Shown: positions 53,661 to 62,243 of the stretch, piece after piece
Layout of the letters: the number at the start of each line of letters is the position of its first letter
Position numbering within the stretch: position 1 is the first letter of the stretch
Source: Rhizobium sp. AC27/96
GTDB lineage: Bacteria; Pseudomonadota; Alphaproteobacteria; Rhizobiales; Rhizobiaceae
Assembly (NCBI RefSeq): GCF_001692325.1
Contig: NZ_LXKN01000066.1
Span: 1 to 64,000, forward strand
Length of the DNA stretch: 64,000 nucleotides
Direction: 5' to 3'
Notes under the pieces: model-generated
Seen by the model: the letters and a program-made list of their open reading frames with translations, nothing else
Told to the model about the DNA's origin: nothing
The model's database searches: none
Made by a program: the position numbers and the translations under genes

Positions 53661-54854
53661 ATGACCAATTTTCTGCTCCGCAATGTCAGGCCCATGGCCG
53701 GCGAAACCTGCGACATCCTGATCCGCGACGGAAAGATTGCCGGTTTCGGGAGGTTTGAAGCCGAGCCGGGCATGGCCGTCGAGGATGGTGGCAACGCAAT
53801 CGCCGCACCCGGTTTGATCGACGCTCACACCCATCTCGACAAGACCACCTGGGGCATGCCGTGGCATGTCAACAACCGTGCGGCGATCCTGCGCGAACGT
53901 ATCGATTTCGAGCGAGAGCACCGTCTGGAGATCGGCATCGATCCGCATCGCCAGTCCATGCGCCACGCCATCGGTCTGGCGGCGCATGGCGGCACGCATA
54001 TCCGCAGCCATGTCGATATCGATCCGACCCATGGTCTGCGTCTGGTCGAGGGCGTGTGGGAAACCCGTGAGAAGCTCAAGGGCATCATCGATATCGAGAT
54101 CGTCGCCTTCCCGCAGTCCGGCGTGATGGTCATGCCGGGCACGGTGGAGCTGCTCGACGAAGCGCTGCGCCAGGGCTGCGAGGTACTCGGCGGCATCGAC
54201 CCTTGCGGCATCGATCGCGATCCGAAGGGCCAGCTCGATATCCTCTTCGCCCTTGCCACCAAGCACGGCGTTCCGATCGACATTCATCTGCACGAGGCCG
54301 GCGAGCTCGGTGCCTTCACCATGGAGCTGATGTTCGAGCGCATCCGGGCTAACGGCATGCAGGGCAAGGTGGCGATCAGCCACGCTTTCGCGCTGGGCAT
54401 GAACGATTATCTCCGTGTCGGGAAACTGATTGACGAGATCGCCAAGCTCGATGTGGCAATCCTCACGACCGGCGCACCTTCGGCAGCCGTGCCATCCATC
54501 ATGCGCCTCAAGGAAGCAGGCGTGCGTGTCGGCGGCGGCTGTGACGGCATCCGCGATACCTGGGGGCCATGGGGCCACCCGGATATGCTCGATCGCGCGC
54601 AGGTGATCGGCATGAAGAACGGATTGCGCTCGGATCGCGATCTGGAGCATGTGCTGCATATCGTGTCGCAGGGCGGCGCCGATGTCATGCGCATCGAGAA
54701 CTACGGTCTGAAGGTCGGCTGCGACGCCGATTTTACCCTGCTGGCCGGCGAAACGCTCGCCCACGCCGTCGTCGACATCGCGCCACGCCCGCTTGTCGTC
54801 AAGGGTGGCCGCGTGACGGCACGCCAGGGCCAAGCCGTGGTGGAGGTGCCCTAA
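53661..54854 (+). CDS. Amidohydrolase, cytosine-deaminase-like
   Basis: A 397-residue enzyme with the CodA architecture: metal motif HTH (His 56, His 58) in PGLIDAHTHLDKT, then a histidine in IHLHEAGE near 213, ISHAFALG near 240 and the late Asp in GGCDGIRDTWGPWG near 294. The family deaminates cytosine, isoguanine, creatinine or triazine-type rings. It starts 3 bp after the permease stop and its TAA overlaps the ATG of the following fused gene (TAATG). The ring substrate is presumably what the importer carries. Confidence 0.88.
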   Translation: MTNFLLRNVRPMAGETCDILIRDGKIAGFGRFEAEPGMAVEDGGNAIAAPGLIDAHTHLDKTTWGMPWHVNNRAAILRERIDFEREHRLEIGIDPHRQSMRHAIGLAAHGGTHIRSHVDIDPTHGLRLVEGVWETREKLKGIIDIEIVAFPQSGVMVMPGTVELLDEALRQGCEVLGGIDPCGIDRDPKGQLDILFALATKHGVPIDIHLHEAGELGAFTMELMFERIRANGMQGKVAISHAFALGMNDYLRVGKLIDEIAKLDVAILTTGAPSAAVPSIMRLKEAGVRVGGGCDGIRDTWGPWGHPDMLDRAQVIGMKNGLRSDRDLEHVLHIVSQGGADVMRIENYGLKVGCDADFTLLAGETLAHAVVDIAPRPLVVKGGRVTARQGQAVVEVP

Positions 54855-57325
54855 TGGTGCAGGAAACGGATAATCTTCCGCTCGGTCGCCGGCCGGAAGG
54901 GCGCACGCTGATCACCGCAAGCTGGGTGGTCGGCCACAGGGACGGTGGCCACCGGCTGCTCCGCAACGGTCAGGTCGTGTTCGAAAATGGCGCCATTCTC
55001 TTCGTCGGCCATAATTTCCCCGGCGAAGTCGCGCGTCGCATCGATTTCGGCAATGCGCTGATCAGCCCTGGACTGATCGATCTCGACGCCCTGTCTGATC
55101 TCGACACGACCATCCTCGGCATCGACAACCATCCCGGCTGGGCCAAGGGGCGGGTCTGGCCTCGCAGCTATGTGGAAGCCGGTCCTTACGAGATGTATTC
55201 TCAGGAAGAGCTTGCTTTCCAGAAGCGCTTTGCCTTCGGTCAGCTCCTGCTGAATGGCATTACGACAGCCGCCCCCATCGCATCGCTGTTCTATCGTGAA
55301 TGGGGCGAGACCGACGTCGAATTCGATGCCGCTGCCGATGCGGCCGGCGATCTTGGCCTGCGCGTCTATCTCAGCCCCGCCTATCGTTCGGGCGGCATGG
55401 TGCTGGAAGCGCCGGGCAAGATGGTGCCCGTTTTCGATGAAGAGCGCGGGCTTCGCGGCTTGAATGACGCCATTGCCTATATCGAGCGGCAGAATGGCCG
55501 GCATGGCGATCTCGTGCGTGGCATGCTGGCGCCGGACCGGGTCGAGACATCGACGCTTGCGCTTCTGCAGCGCACCGATGCTGCTGCGCGTGATCTCGGC
55601 TGCAAATTCCGCCTGCACATGGCTCAGGGCACGATGGAGGTCGATACAGTGCGGGCGCTGCATGGCGCGACGGCGCCTGTCTGGCTTGCCAAGCATGATC
55701 TGTTGAGTGACCGGATGATCGCGCCTCATGCCACGAATGCTACTGAGGAAGACCTCGGGCTCTATGCGGAAAATGGTGTTTCCATCGTGCATTGCCCGCT
55801 GGTCTCGGCCCGCAGCGGCTCGATTCTCAATTCCTTTTCCAGCTGTCGCAAGCGCGGCATCAACATTGCCATGGGCACCGATACGACGCCGCCGGACATG
55901 CTGATGAACCTGCTGATGGGGCTCATCACCTGCCGTATCAGCGATCATGCACCGGATCGGGTGCGGTCCGCCGATCTCTTCGATGCCGCGACGCTAGGCG
56001 GCGCTCGGGCGCTTGGGCGTTCCGATCTCGGCCATCTGTCGCCGGGAGCCCGCGCCGATATCGCAGTCTTCAGCCTGGATGACACCATCATGGCACCGTC
56101 CGTCGATCCGATCACGACGATCGTCACCGGCGGCTCCGGCAAGGTGACGCGCGCGGTCTTCGTCGATGGCCGCGTCTCGATGCTGGATCGGCAATTGGCC
56201 GGGTTCGACATGGAAAAGGCACGCGATCAGGCACAGGCGCAATACGACGGGCTGATTGCCAAATATCCCGAGCGGAGTTGGAACCATCCATCGGTTTCGG
56301 AAATCTTCCCGCCAAGCTATCCGATCGAGGTGGAGAGAGCCATGCTTGAGGCACAACAGCCGGTTATCGACGTCCGCAACCTGAACGTGGAATTTCCGAA
56401 CCGCCGCGGCACGGTTACGGCGCTTTCGGATATCAGCCTGTCCATCCGTGCGGGCGAAGTTCTTGGCGTCGTCGGGGAGTCGGGTGCGGGCAAATCCATG
56501 ACCGGGCTTGCCATTCAGGGGTTGCTCGAACGTCCCGGCCGCATCGCCGGCGGCGAAATCTGGCTCGGCAAGCAGCGGATCGACACGCTCGACGACCGGG
56601 CGATGGAGCGCATTCGCGGCCGCGAGATCGGCGCGATCTTCCAGGATCCGCTGACCTCGCTGAACCCGCTTTTCACGGTGGGCGCACAGCTGACCGAAAC
56701 GATCCGGCAGCATCTGTCGCTCGGCCGGGCGGAGGCACGGACGCGAGCTGTGCAGCTCCTGCGCGACGTGGGCATTCCCTCGCCGGAGGAGCGGGTCAAT
56801 CACTATCCCCACCAGTTTTCCGGCGGCATGCGCCAGCGCGTAGTGATCGCGCTGGCGCTGGCGGCCTCGCCGAAGCTGATCATCGCCGACGAGCCGACCA
56901 CGGCGCTCGACGTTTCGATCCAGGCGCAGATCATTTCGCTGCTTCGCCGGCTGTGCAAGGAGAAGCAGGCGGCTGTGATGCTGGTGACGCACGATATGGG
57001 CGTGATCGCCGAGGCGGCGGACCGCGTCGCCGTCCTATATGCGGGCCGGCTGATCGAGATCGGTCCGGTGGAGCAGGTGCTGCATGCGCCGCGCCATCCC
57101 TATACGCAGGGGCTGATGGCTTCCATTCCCCCGCTCGGTGCGCGGGTGAAGAAGCTGAACCAGATCGACGGCTCGATGCCTCGGCTTGACGCGCTTCCGC
57201 AAGGCTGCGCCTTCAATCCGCGCTGCAAATCCACCGGCTCGCGCTGTGTAAGCGAACGGCCAGAACTGATCCCGGCCGGTGATGGCGCGAGCGCCTGTTG
57301 GCTCAACGCGGGAGGCACCGCATGA
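54854..57325 (+). CDS. In-frame fusion: amidohydrolase-like domain plus ABC ATPase (DppD type)
   Basis: One continuous frame of 823 residues. Residues 1-496 form an amidohydrolase-fold protein in which the usual PGLIDxHxH is PGLIDLDAL: both metal histidines are replaced (Asp 78 and Leu 80). Later ligand-like positions RLHMAQG, APHATN and GTDTTPP remain. Residues 497-823 form a full DppD-type ATPase: Walker A GESGAGKS (541-548), FSGGMRQR, LIIADEPTTALD, VTHDMGV and the C-terminal Cys-rich region (CAFNPRC). ATG 56342 (Met 497) has GGAG 6-9 bases upstream, so the ATPase may also be made alone. A stop lost by mutation or a sequencing error is possible. Confidence 0.82.
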   Translation: MVQETDNLPLGRRPEGRTLITASWVVGHRDGGHRLLRNGQVVFENGAILFVGHNFPGEVARRIDFGNALISPGLIDLDALSDLDTTILGIDNHPGWAKGRVWPRSYVEAGPYEMYSQEELAFQKRFAFGQLLLNGITTAAPIASLFYREWGETDVEFDAAADAAGDLGLRVYLSPAYRSGGMVLEAPGKMVPVFDEERGLRGLNDAIAYIERQNGRHGDLVRGMLAPDRVETSTLALLQRTDAAARDLGCKFRLHMAQGTMEVDTVRALHGATAPVWLAKHDLLSDRMIAPHATNATEEDLGLYAENGVSIVHCPLVSARSGSILNSFSSCRKRGINIAMGTDTTPPDMLMNLLMGLITCRISDHAPDRVRSADLFDAATLGGARALGRSDLGHLSPGARADIAVFSLDDTIMAPSVDPITTIVTGGSGKVTRAVFVDGRVSMLDRQLAGFDMEKARDQAQAQYDGLIAKYPERSWNHPSVSEIFPPSYPIEVERAMLEAQQPVIDVRNLNVEFPNRRGTVTALSDISLSIRAGEVLGVVGESGAGKSMTGLAIQGLLERPGRIAGGEIWLGKQRIDTLDDRAMERIRGREIGAIFQDPLTSLNPLFTVGAQLTETIRQHLSLGRAEARTRAVQLLRDVGIPSPEERVNHYPHQFSGGMRQRVVIALALAASPKLIIADEPTTALDVSIQAQIISLLRRLCKEKQAAVMLVTHDMGVIAEAADRVAVLYAGRLIEIGPVEQVLHAPRHPYTQGLMASIPPLGARVKKLNQIDGSMPRLDALPQGCAFNPRCKSTGSRCVSERPELIPAGDGASACWLNAGGTA

Positions 57326-58299
57326 CGACATCCTCTGGCACCGTCGCAGCTTTGACCGTCGACGGTCTCGTCAAGACGTTCGATGTTTCCGTCCCATGGC
57401 TCAATCGTGTGGTGGAGCGCAAGCCGCGTCAGTTTCTTCAGGCGGTCAATGACATCAGCTTCACTGTGCCTGCCGGCGGCTGTCTGAGCATTGTCGGCGA
57501 AAGCGGTTGCGGCAAATCCACGGTCGCGCGGTTGGTGACTGGACTCTACGCGCCAACGGGCGGCGAAATCCGTTTCGCGCTGGGGCGCAGCGGCGCGCCG
57601 CTGTCTGCCCAGATGATCTTTCAGGATCCTTATGCCTCCCTTAATCCGCGTTGGCGGGTAAAGAACATCATTGCCGAGCCATTGCGAGAGCTTAAGCTGC
57701 GCAAGACATCAGCCGAGGTGACCGAGCGTGTCGAGGAATTGCTGCTGACCGTCGGTCTCTCCGTCTCCGACGGCGAGAAATTCCCGCATGAGTTTTCCGG
57801 CGGACAGCGCCAGCGCATTTCCATTGCCCGCGCACTTGCGAGCGAACCGGAATTCCTCGTCTGCGATGAACCGACATCCGCACTCGATGTTTCGGTGCAG
57901 GCGCAGGTCTTGAACCTCATGCGCCGTCTGCAGGATGAGCTGGGGCTGACCTACCTCTTCATCAGCCACGACATGAGCGTGGTGCGTCACATGTCGGACC
58001 GCATTGCGGTGATGTATCTGGGGCGCATCGTTGAGGAGGGGGATACGGAAGAACTCTTCGCCCATCCGCGCCACCCCTATACCCAGCTTCTGCTGCAGAC
58101 CATTCCGAGCATCGCCGCGCCAAAGCGCGATCAGGAGCTGGCGAGCGGCGAGGTTCCGAGCCCGCTGAAGCCGCCGTCCGGCTGCACCTTCCATCCGCGA
58201 TGCCCGCTCGCCACGGTCAGGTGCTCGGCAGAGGTGCCTGCTGTCCGCGAGCTATCGAACGGAACACGAGTTGCTTGCCATCTCGTGGCCGACGCGTGA
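57322..58299 (+). CDS. ABC transporter ATP-binding protein (DppF/OppF type)
   Basis: A 325-residue ATPase, partner of the DppD-like domain. It has Walker A GESGCGKST, MIFQDPYASLNPR, signature FSGGQRQRISIARAL, LVCDEPTSALDVS and ISHDMSVVRHMSDR. The C-terminal oligopeptide-transporter extension has the conserved cysteines in GCTFHPRCPL. GGGAGG precedes ATG 57322, which overlaps the stop of the fused gene (ATGA). It completes the five-part importer that starts at 49701. Confidence 0.93.
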   Translation: MTTSSGTVAALTVDGLVKTFDVSVPWLNRVVERKPRQFLQAVNDISFTVPAGGCLSIVGESGCGKSTVARLVTGLYAPTGGEIRFALGRSGAPLSAQMIFQDPYASLNPRWRVKNIIAEPLRELKLRKTSAEVTERVEELLLTVGLSVSDGEKFPHEFSGGQRQRISIARALASEPEFLVCDEPTSALDVSVQAQVLNLMRRLQDELGLTYLFISHDMSVVRHMSDRIAVMYLGRIVEEGDTEELFAHPRHPYTQLLLQTIPSIAAPKRDQELASGEVPSPLKPPSGCTFHPRCPLATVRCSAEVPAVRELSNGTRVACHLVADA

Positions 58300-58322
58300 C
58301 GGATGCGGGCGCTTCGACCGGT

Positions 58323-59009
58323 TCAGGCCAGCGCGGCGCGCAGGTCGTGGGAGAGGTCACGGATCTCGGTGAGGTCGAGTTCGGATTCGACATGTTCGAG
58401 GTGATGAGCCATCAGATGCGTCGCCTTGTCGGCATTGTTGCCGACAATTGCTTCGACGATTTCGGCGTGCTCGTCAGGCCCGCAATTGAAGCGGTTGGTG
58501 TTGCGGTAGATGGCCGTGATCAGCGAGGAACGGGCGATCAGGTCGCGCATGGTGGCGAACAGGAAATCCGAGCCGGCGGTCTCCGCCAGGAGCAGATGGA
58601 AGCCGCCGGAAAGCTTGATGATGTCGGTGGTGATGTCCTGCGTATTGGCGATCCGCTCCTTGGCGACATGGTCGCGCAGGCGCTTGATGTCGGCCTTGGA
58701 GATTCCCTTGCAAAGCCGCTCCACCACGCAACGCTCGACGGTGCGTCGCACGAAGAAGACATCGCGGGCCTCATCTACGGAAGGTTTGGAGACGAAGGCA
58801 CCGCGGTTGGGAATGATGCTGACGAGGCCATCACGCTGCAGCACGGCCAGAGCCTGCCGGATGCGGGCACGGCTGACGTTGAAGATGGTTGCCAGCTGCT
58901 CTTCCTTGAGCTGCACGCCGGGCCTGAGCCGTCGCTCAGCGATGGACAGCCAAACTTTCTCGACAATCTGCTGAACAGAGACCCCGTTTTGGTCGGCCAT
59001 GAATCTCAC
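58323..59009 (-). CDS. GntR-family (FCD) regulator, probable controller of the island
   Basis: A 228-residue regulator: winged helix with LATIFNVSRARIRQALAVLQRDGLV (near residues 40-64, in parts) and an FCD domain. GAGGAG precedes ATG 59009. It lies convergent with the ABC operon and divergent from the flavin-reductase-like gene. A perfect 11-bp palindrome sits in that spacer, and its ATTGTCTACAAT core recurs at two other promoters of the island. Confidence 0.92.
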   Translation of the reverse strand: MRFMADQNGVSVQQIVEKVWLSIAERRLRPGVQLKEEQLATIFNVSRARIRQALAVLQRDGLVSIIPNRGAFVSKPSVDEARDVFFVRRTVERCVVERLCKGISKADIKRLRDHVAKERIANTQDITTDIIKLSGGFHLLLAETAGSDFLFATMRDLIARSSLITAIYRNTNRFNCGPDEHAEIVEAIVGNNADKATHLMAHHLEHVESELDLTEIRDLSHDLRAALA

Positions 59010-59080
59010 TCCTCGTTATGGCTAGAGAAGCGTGATGCGCGGGAAAAAGTCAATCACTACAATCGGTTTTCGATTGCAAA

Positions 59081-59110
59081 ATTGTCTACAATATATAATT
59101 ATATTGTAGA
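59081..59110. promoter_or_regulatory. GntR operator palindrome
   Basis: TCTACAATATA (59085-59095) and its exact complement (59100-59110) are separated by TAAT. The overlapping 12-mer ATTGTCTACAAT (59081-59092) is shared with the 51465 site. The palindrome lies between the GntR start (59009) and the flavin-reductase-like start (59137), so it can control both. Confidence 0.75.
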
Positions 59111-59136
59111 TCATAATCGACATGCAGGATGGCGCA

Positions 59137-59766
59137 ATGGAATTCGACTTTGCCGAGCTTGAGCCTCAAAGCCGATACCGGCTTCTGACAAACTTCGTCG
59201 GGCCGCGCCCGATCGCGCTGGTGACGACGCGCTCGGCGGCTGGGCATAACAATGCGGCGCCGATGAGCTTCTTCAACGTCTTCTCGCACGACCCTCCGAT
59301 CGTGGTTCTGGGCATACAGCCGCGCCTGAACGGCGAGGAAAAGGATACGGTCGCCAATATCAGGCGGACCCAGGAGTTCTCGATCAACATGGTGGACATG
59401 GCGATCGCACAGCAGATGCTCGTTTGCGGCCTGGGCTTTGATAATGAGGTCGATGAGCTCGATATGGCGGGCCTGACGGCGACCCCCTGCCGCAAGATCG
59501 ATGCAGCCTATGCCGAGGAATCCCCTTGTGTGTTTGAATGCAGGGTCGAGCGGCTGATCGATTACCCGCGCCGCACGCTGGTTTTGGGCGAGGTGGTCCA
59601 TATGCATGTGCGGCGCAACTGCCTCGACGCCGAAGGCCACTACGTCGATCCGGAGCAGTATCAGCCGATCGCTCGCCTGCATGCTGACAACTACATCGTC
59701 TCCGACCGCCAGTTCGTCCTCAAGGCGCCGCCAATTACCGATTTCGTCAAGCCGCAGCGCGACTAA
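59137..59766 (+). CDS. Flavin-reductase-family (flavoredoxin-like) protein
   Basis: A 209-residue FMN-binding split-barrel protein. RYRLLTNFVGPRPIALVTTR (residues 13-32) and the NAAPMSFFNVFSHDPPIV stretch (near 43) bind flavin in this family, with DTVANIRRTQEFSINMV near 71. AGGA lies 7 bases before ATG 59137; an ATG at 59122 overlaps that site. It may reduce flavin for a monooxygenase or act directly. No monooxygenase is adjacent, so the role is open. It begins the plus-strand group that ends with the ureidoglycine enzyme. Confidence 0.87.
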   Translation: MEFDFAELEPQSRYRLLTNFVGPRPIALVTTRSAAGHNNAAPMSFFNVFSHDPPIVVLGIQPRLNGEEKDTVANIRRTQEFSINMVDMAIAQQMLVCGLGFDNEVDELDMAGLTATPCRKIDAAYAEESPCVFECRVERLIDYPRRTLVLGEVVHMHVRRNCLDAEGHYVDPEQYQPIARLHADNYIVSDRQFVLKAPPITDFVKPQRD

Positions 59767-59789
59767 GGATGGATGAAAGGTCCCACACC

Positions 59790-60512
59790 ATGCATATTCG
59801 CCTCATCAATCCGAACTCGACGGCATCTATGACTGCGCAGGCGCTGGACAGTGCCCTGCGCGTCAAGCAGCTCGGGACGCAAGTCTCGGCCGTCAATCCG
59901 ACTGACACACCCGTCAGCATTGAAGGTGGCGCCGACGAGGCTGCCGCGGTGCCCGGAATGCTTGCCGAGATCCGCAAGGGCGAGACGCTTGGGATCGATG
60001 CCTATGTCGTTGCCTGCTTCGACGATCCCGGCCTGCATGCGGCGCGTGAAGTCGCCCGCGGACCGGTCATCGGCATTTGCCAGGCGGCCGTGCAGGTTGC
60101 CATGACCATAAGCCGCCGGTTTTCGATCATCACGACGCTGCCGCGCTCCATTCCGATCATCGAGGATCTGGTGAGCGACTATGGCGCCGAACGCCATTGC
60201 CGCAATGTTCGGGCCATCGACCTGCCGGTTCTTGGGCTGGAGGAAGACCCGGCCGAGGCGGAACGGCTGCTGATCGCGGAAATCGAACGCGCCAAGCGTG
60301 AAGATCGCGCCGAAGCCATCATTCTCGGCTGCGCCGGTATGTCCTCGCTTTGCGATCGATTGCAGGTGGCAACCGGCATTCCGGTCATCGACGGCGTCAC
60401 CGCCGCCATCAAGCTTGCGGAAGCGCTTGTGGGTGCGGGCTATACGACCTCGAAGGTCAATGCCTATGACTATCCTCGCGTCAAGGACATGCCGCGCCTG
60501 AACTGCGCCTAG
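59790..60512 (+). CDS. Asp/Glu/hydantoin racemase-family protein (hydantoin or allantoin racemase-like)
   Basis: A 240-residue racemase-fold protein. HIRLINPNSTASMT at the N-terminus is the hydantoin-racemase signature. The two catalytic cysteines are in VVACFDDPGL (near 75) and ILGCAGM (near 180). The family racemises 5-substituted hydantoins, and one branch (HpxA) racemises allantoin. AAAGG precedes ATG 59790. With the ureidoglycine aminohydrolase 0.8 kb downstream, an allantoin-type substrate is the simplest reading; other hydantoins are possible. Confidence 0.87.
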   Translation: MHIRLINPNSTASMTAQALDSALRVKQLGTQVSAVNPTDTPVSIEGGADEAAAVPGMLAEIRKGETLGIDAYVVACFDDPGLHAAREVARGPVIGICQAAVQVAMTISRRFSIITTLPRSIPIIEDLVSDYGAERHCRNVRAIDLPVLGLEEDPAEAERLLIAEIERAKREDRAEAIILGCAGMSSLCDRLQVATGIPVIDGVTAAIKLAEALVGAGYTTSKVNAYDYPRVKDMPRLNCA

Positions 60513-60515
60513 CCG

Positions 60516-61238
60516 ATGATACAGTCTTTTGATGTTGACCTTGCTCCCGACCTGACAAAGCGGCGGCGTGTGCGGAAGCTCGCTTTTCTGTCGGTCTGGG
60601 TCTTTCTTATGGCCCTTTGCCTTCCTGTCCTCGCCAACGGTAACTCCATGGACCTTCGATTGCACAAAGCGGCTGCTGCAGATGACGTTGCGGCCATCCA
60701 GCAACTCTTCGCCGGCGGGGCGGATATCGATGCGCGGGACGCAAGCGGCGCGACTGCTTTGCTCGTGGCGACGCATGGCAACAGGGCGAACGCCGCACGC
60801 GCGCTGATCGAGGCCGGCGCGGACGTCAATGCCAAGGACGATATTCAAGACAGCCCCTATCTCTGTGCCGGCGCCCGCGGCCATCTCGAAATCCTCAAGC
60901 TTACACTTGCGCATGGCGCCGATTTGAAGAGCGTCAATCGCTACGGCGGCACGGCGCTTATTCCGGCGTCCGAGCGCGGCCATGTCGAGACCGTCGATAC
61001 GCTGATCAGGGCCGGGGTCGATGTCGACCACGTCAACCGGCTCGGCTGGACCGCGCTTTTGGAGGCGATTATCCTCAGTGACGGTGGTCCGCGTCATCTG
61101 CGAATCGTCGAGCTGCTGGTCGCTGCTGGAGCAAATGTCAATATCGCTGATCGTGAAGGTGTGACACCGCTCCAGCATGCTCGTGGCCGCGATTACGACA
61201 AGATTGCGGCATTGTTGGAAAAAGCGGGAGCGAAGTGA
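60516..61238 (+). CDS. Periplasmic or membrane-anchored ankyrin-repeat protein
   Basis: A 240-residue protein. A basic start is followed by a hydrophobic segment (LAFLSVWVFLMALCLPVLA, residues 23-41) that is a signal peptide or anchor. About five ankyrin repeats fill the rest: LHKAAAADDVAAIQQLFAGGADIDARD, then units with GATALLVATHGNRANAARALIEAGADVN and GGTALIPASERGHVETVDTLIRAG (in parts). It starts 3 bp after the racemase stop, so it is co-translated with catabolic genes. It probably acts as a protein-binding scaffold or inhibitor. The partner is unknown. Confidence 0.85.
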   Translation: MIQSFDVDLAPDLTKRRRVRKLAFLSVWVFLMALCLPVLANGNSMDLRLHKAAAADDVAAIQQLFAGGADIDARDASGATALLVATHGNRANAARALIEAGADVNAKDDIQDSPYLCAGARGHLEILKLTLAHGADLKSVNRYGGTALIPASERGHVETVDTLIRAGVDVDHVNRLGWTALLEAIILSDGGPRHLRIVELLVAAGANVNIADREGVTPLQHARGRDYDKIAALLEKAGAK

Positions 61239-61328
61239 CGCGGTGTTAAGGCTTTGCCGCCATCCATTGACGAGATGAAGGCGAGCGCTGGAGCCTCCCG
61301 GGAAATTCTGAGAACGAAGGGCGAGACG

Positions 61329-62165
61329 ATGCAAAGAATCTATTATTCCTCTCTTGGCGGCCATCCGCCACAAAGCGATCTGCTGACGGGACGAGCCGTC
61401 TTCACCGAGGCCTATGCGGTCATCCCCAAAGGTGTCATGCAGGATATCGTCACCAGCTTTCTGCCCTTCTGGAATGACACGCGCTGCTGGGTGATTGCCC
61501 GCCCGCTTTCCGGTTTTGCCGAGACGTTTTCGCAATATGTCATGGAAGTCGCGCCGGGCGGCGGTAGCGATCGGCCGGAGCTCGATCCGGAAGCTGAAGG
61601 CGTACTCTTCGTCGTCGATGGCGAGATCGAACTGACGCTGCCGACCGGCAAGCACATTCTTCAGCCGGGCGGCTATGCTTTCCTGCCGCCGGGCCTGAAG
61701 TGGTCGCTCCACAATCGTTCGGGCGCTCATGCGCGCTTCCATTGGGTCCGCAAGGCTTATGAGGCCGTGGAGGGGCTGGATCATCCGGAGCCGTTGATCC
61801 TCAATGAGAAGGATATCGCGCCCTCCGTCATGCCCGGCACCGAAGGGCGTTGGGCGACGACCCGTTTCGTCGATCCGTCCGACCTGCGCCACGACATGCA
61901 TGTGACGATCGTCACCCTTCAGCCGGGTGCCGTCATTCCCTTCGCCGAAACCCATGTCATGGAACACGGTCTCTATGTGCTGCAAGGCAAGGCGGTCTAT
62001 CGCCTGAACCAGGATTGGGTCGAGGTGGAAGCCGGCGACTTCATGTGGCTGCGCGCCTTCTGCCCGCAAGCCTGCTATGCCGGTGGCCCGGAGCCGTTCC
62101 GCTATCTGCTCTACAAGGACGTCAACCGCCACATGACGCTTCGTCCCTTCGGTTCGCGCCGCTAG
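61329..62165 (+). CDS. allE: (S)-ureidoglycine aminohydrolase, bicupin
   Basis: A 278-residue double-cupin enzyme. The C-terminal cupin has the metal residues in ETHVMEHGLYVLQGKAVY (near 198, in parts) and QACYAGG with the late Gln and Tyr; the N-terminal cupin is degenerate (FVVDGEIELTLP). In purine breakdown it hydrolyses ureidoglycine to ureidoglycolate and ammonia, leading to glyoxylate. AAGGGCGAG precedes ATG 61329; an in-frame ATG at 61275 is less likely. It ends the plus-strand group and is followed by a terminator. No allantoate amidohydrolase or ureidoglycolate lyase is in the window. Confidence 0.87.
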   Translation: MQRIYYSSLGGHPPQSDLLTGRAVFTEAYAVIPKGVMQDIVTSFLPFWNDTRCWVIARPLSGFAETFSQYVMEVAPGGGSDRPELDPEAEGVLFVVDGEIELTLPTGKHILQPGGYAFLPPGLKWSLHNRSGAHARFHWVRKAYEAVEGLDHPEPLILNEKDIAPSVMPGTEGRWATTRFVDPSDLRHDMHVTIVTLQPGAVIPFAETHVMEHGLYVLQGKAVYRLNQDWVEVEAGDFMWLRAFCPQACYAGGPEPFRYLLYKDVNRHMTLRPFGSRR

Positions 62166-62183
62166 GCTGGACAGGCTATCAGC

Positions 62184-62210
62184 AAGCCCGCGCCCTGCTG
62201 CGCGGGCTTT
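62184..62210 (+). terminator. Rho-independent-type terminator after the ureidoglycine gene
   Basis: AAGCCCGCG (62184-62192) pairs perfectly with CGCGGGCTT (62201-62209) around an 8-base loop, followed by T and then CGT. It lies 18 bp after the stop. Confidence 0.75.
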
Positions 62211-62243
62211 CGTCTGTTCAGTCGCGCATTGCCGGTCAGCGGA

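Noticed and set aside
59763..62132. Antisense open frame of 789 codons opposite the racemase, ankyrin and ureidoglycine genes
   Set aside because: Three well-supported plus-strand genes with motifs and ribosome sites occupy the region. The antisense product has no recognisable fold.
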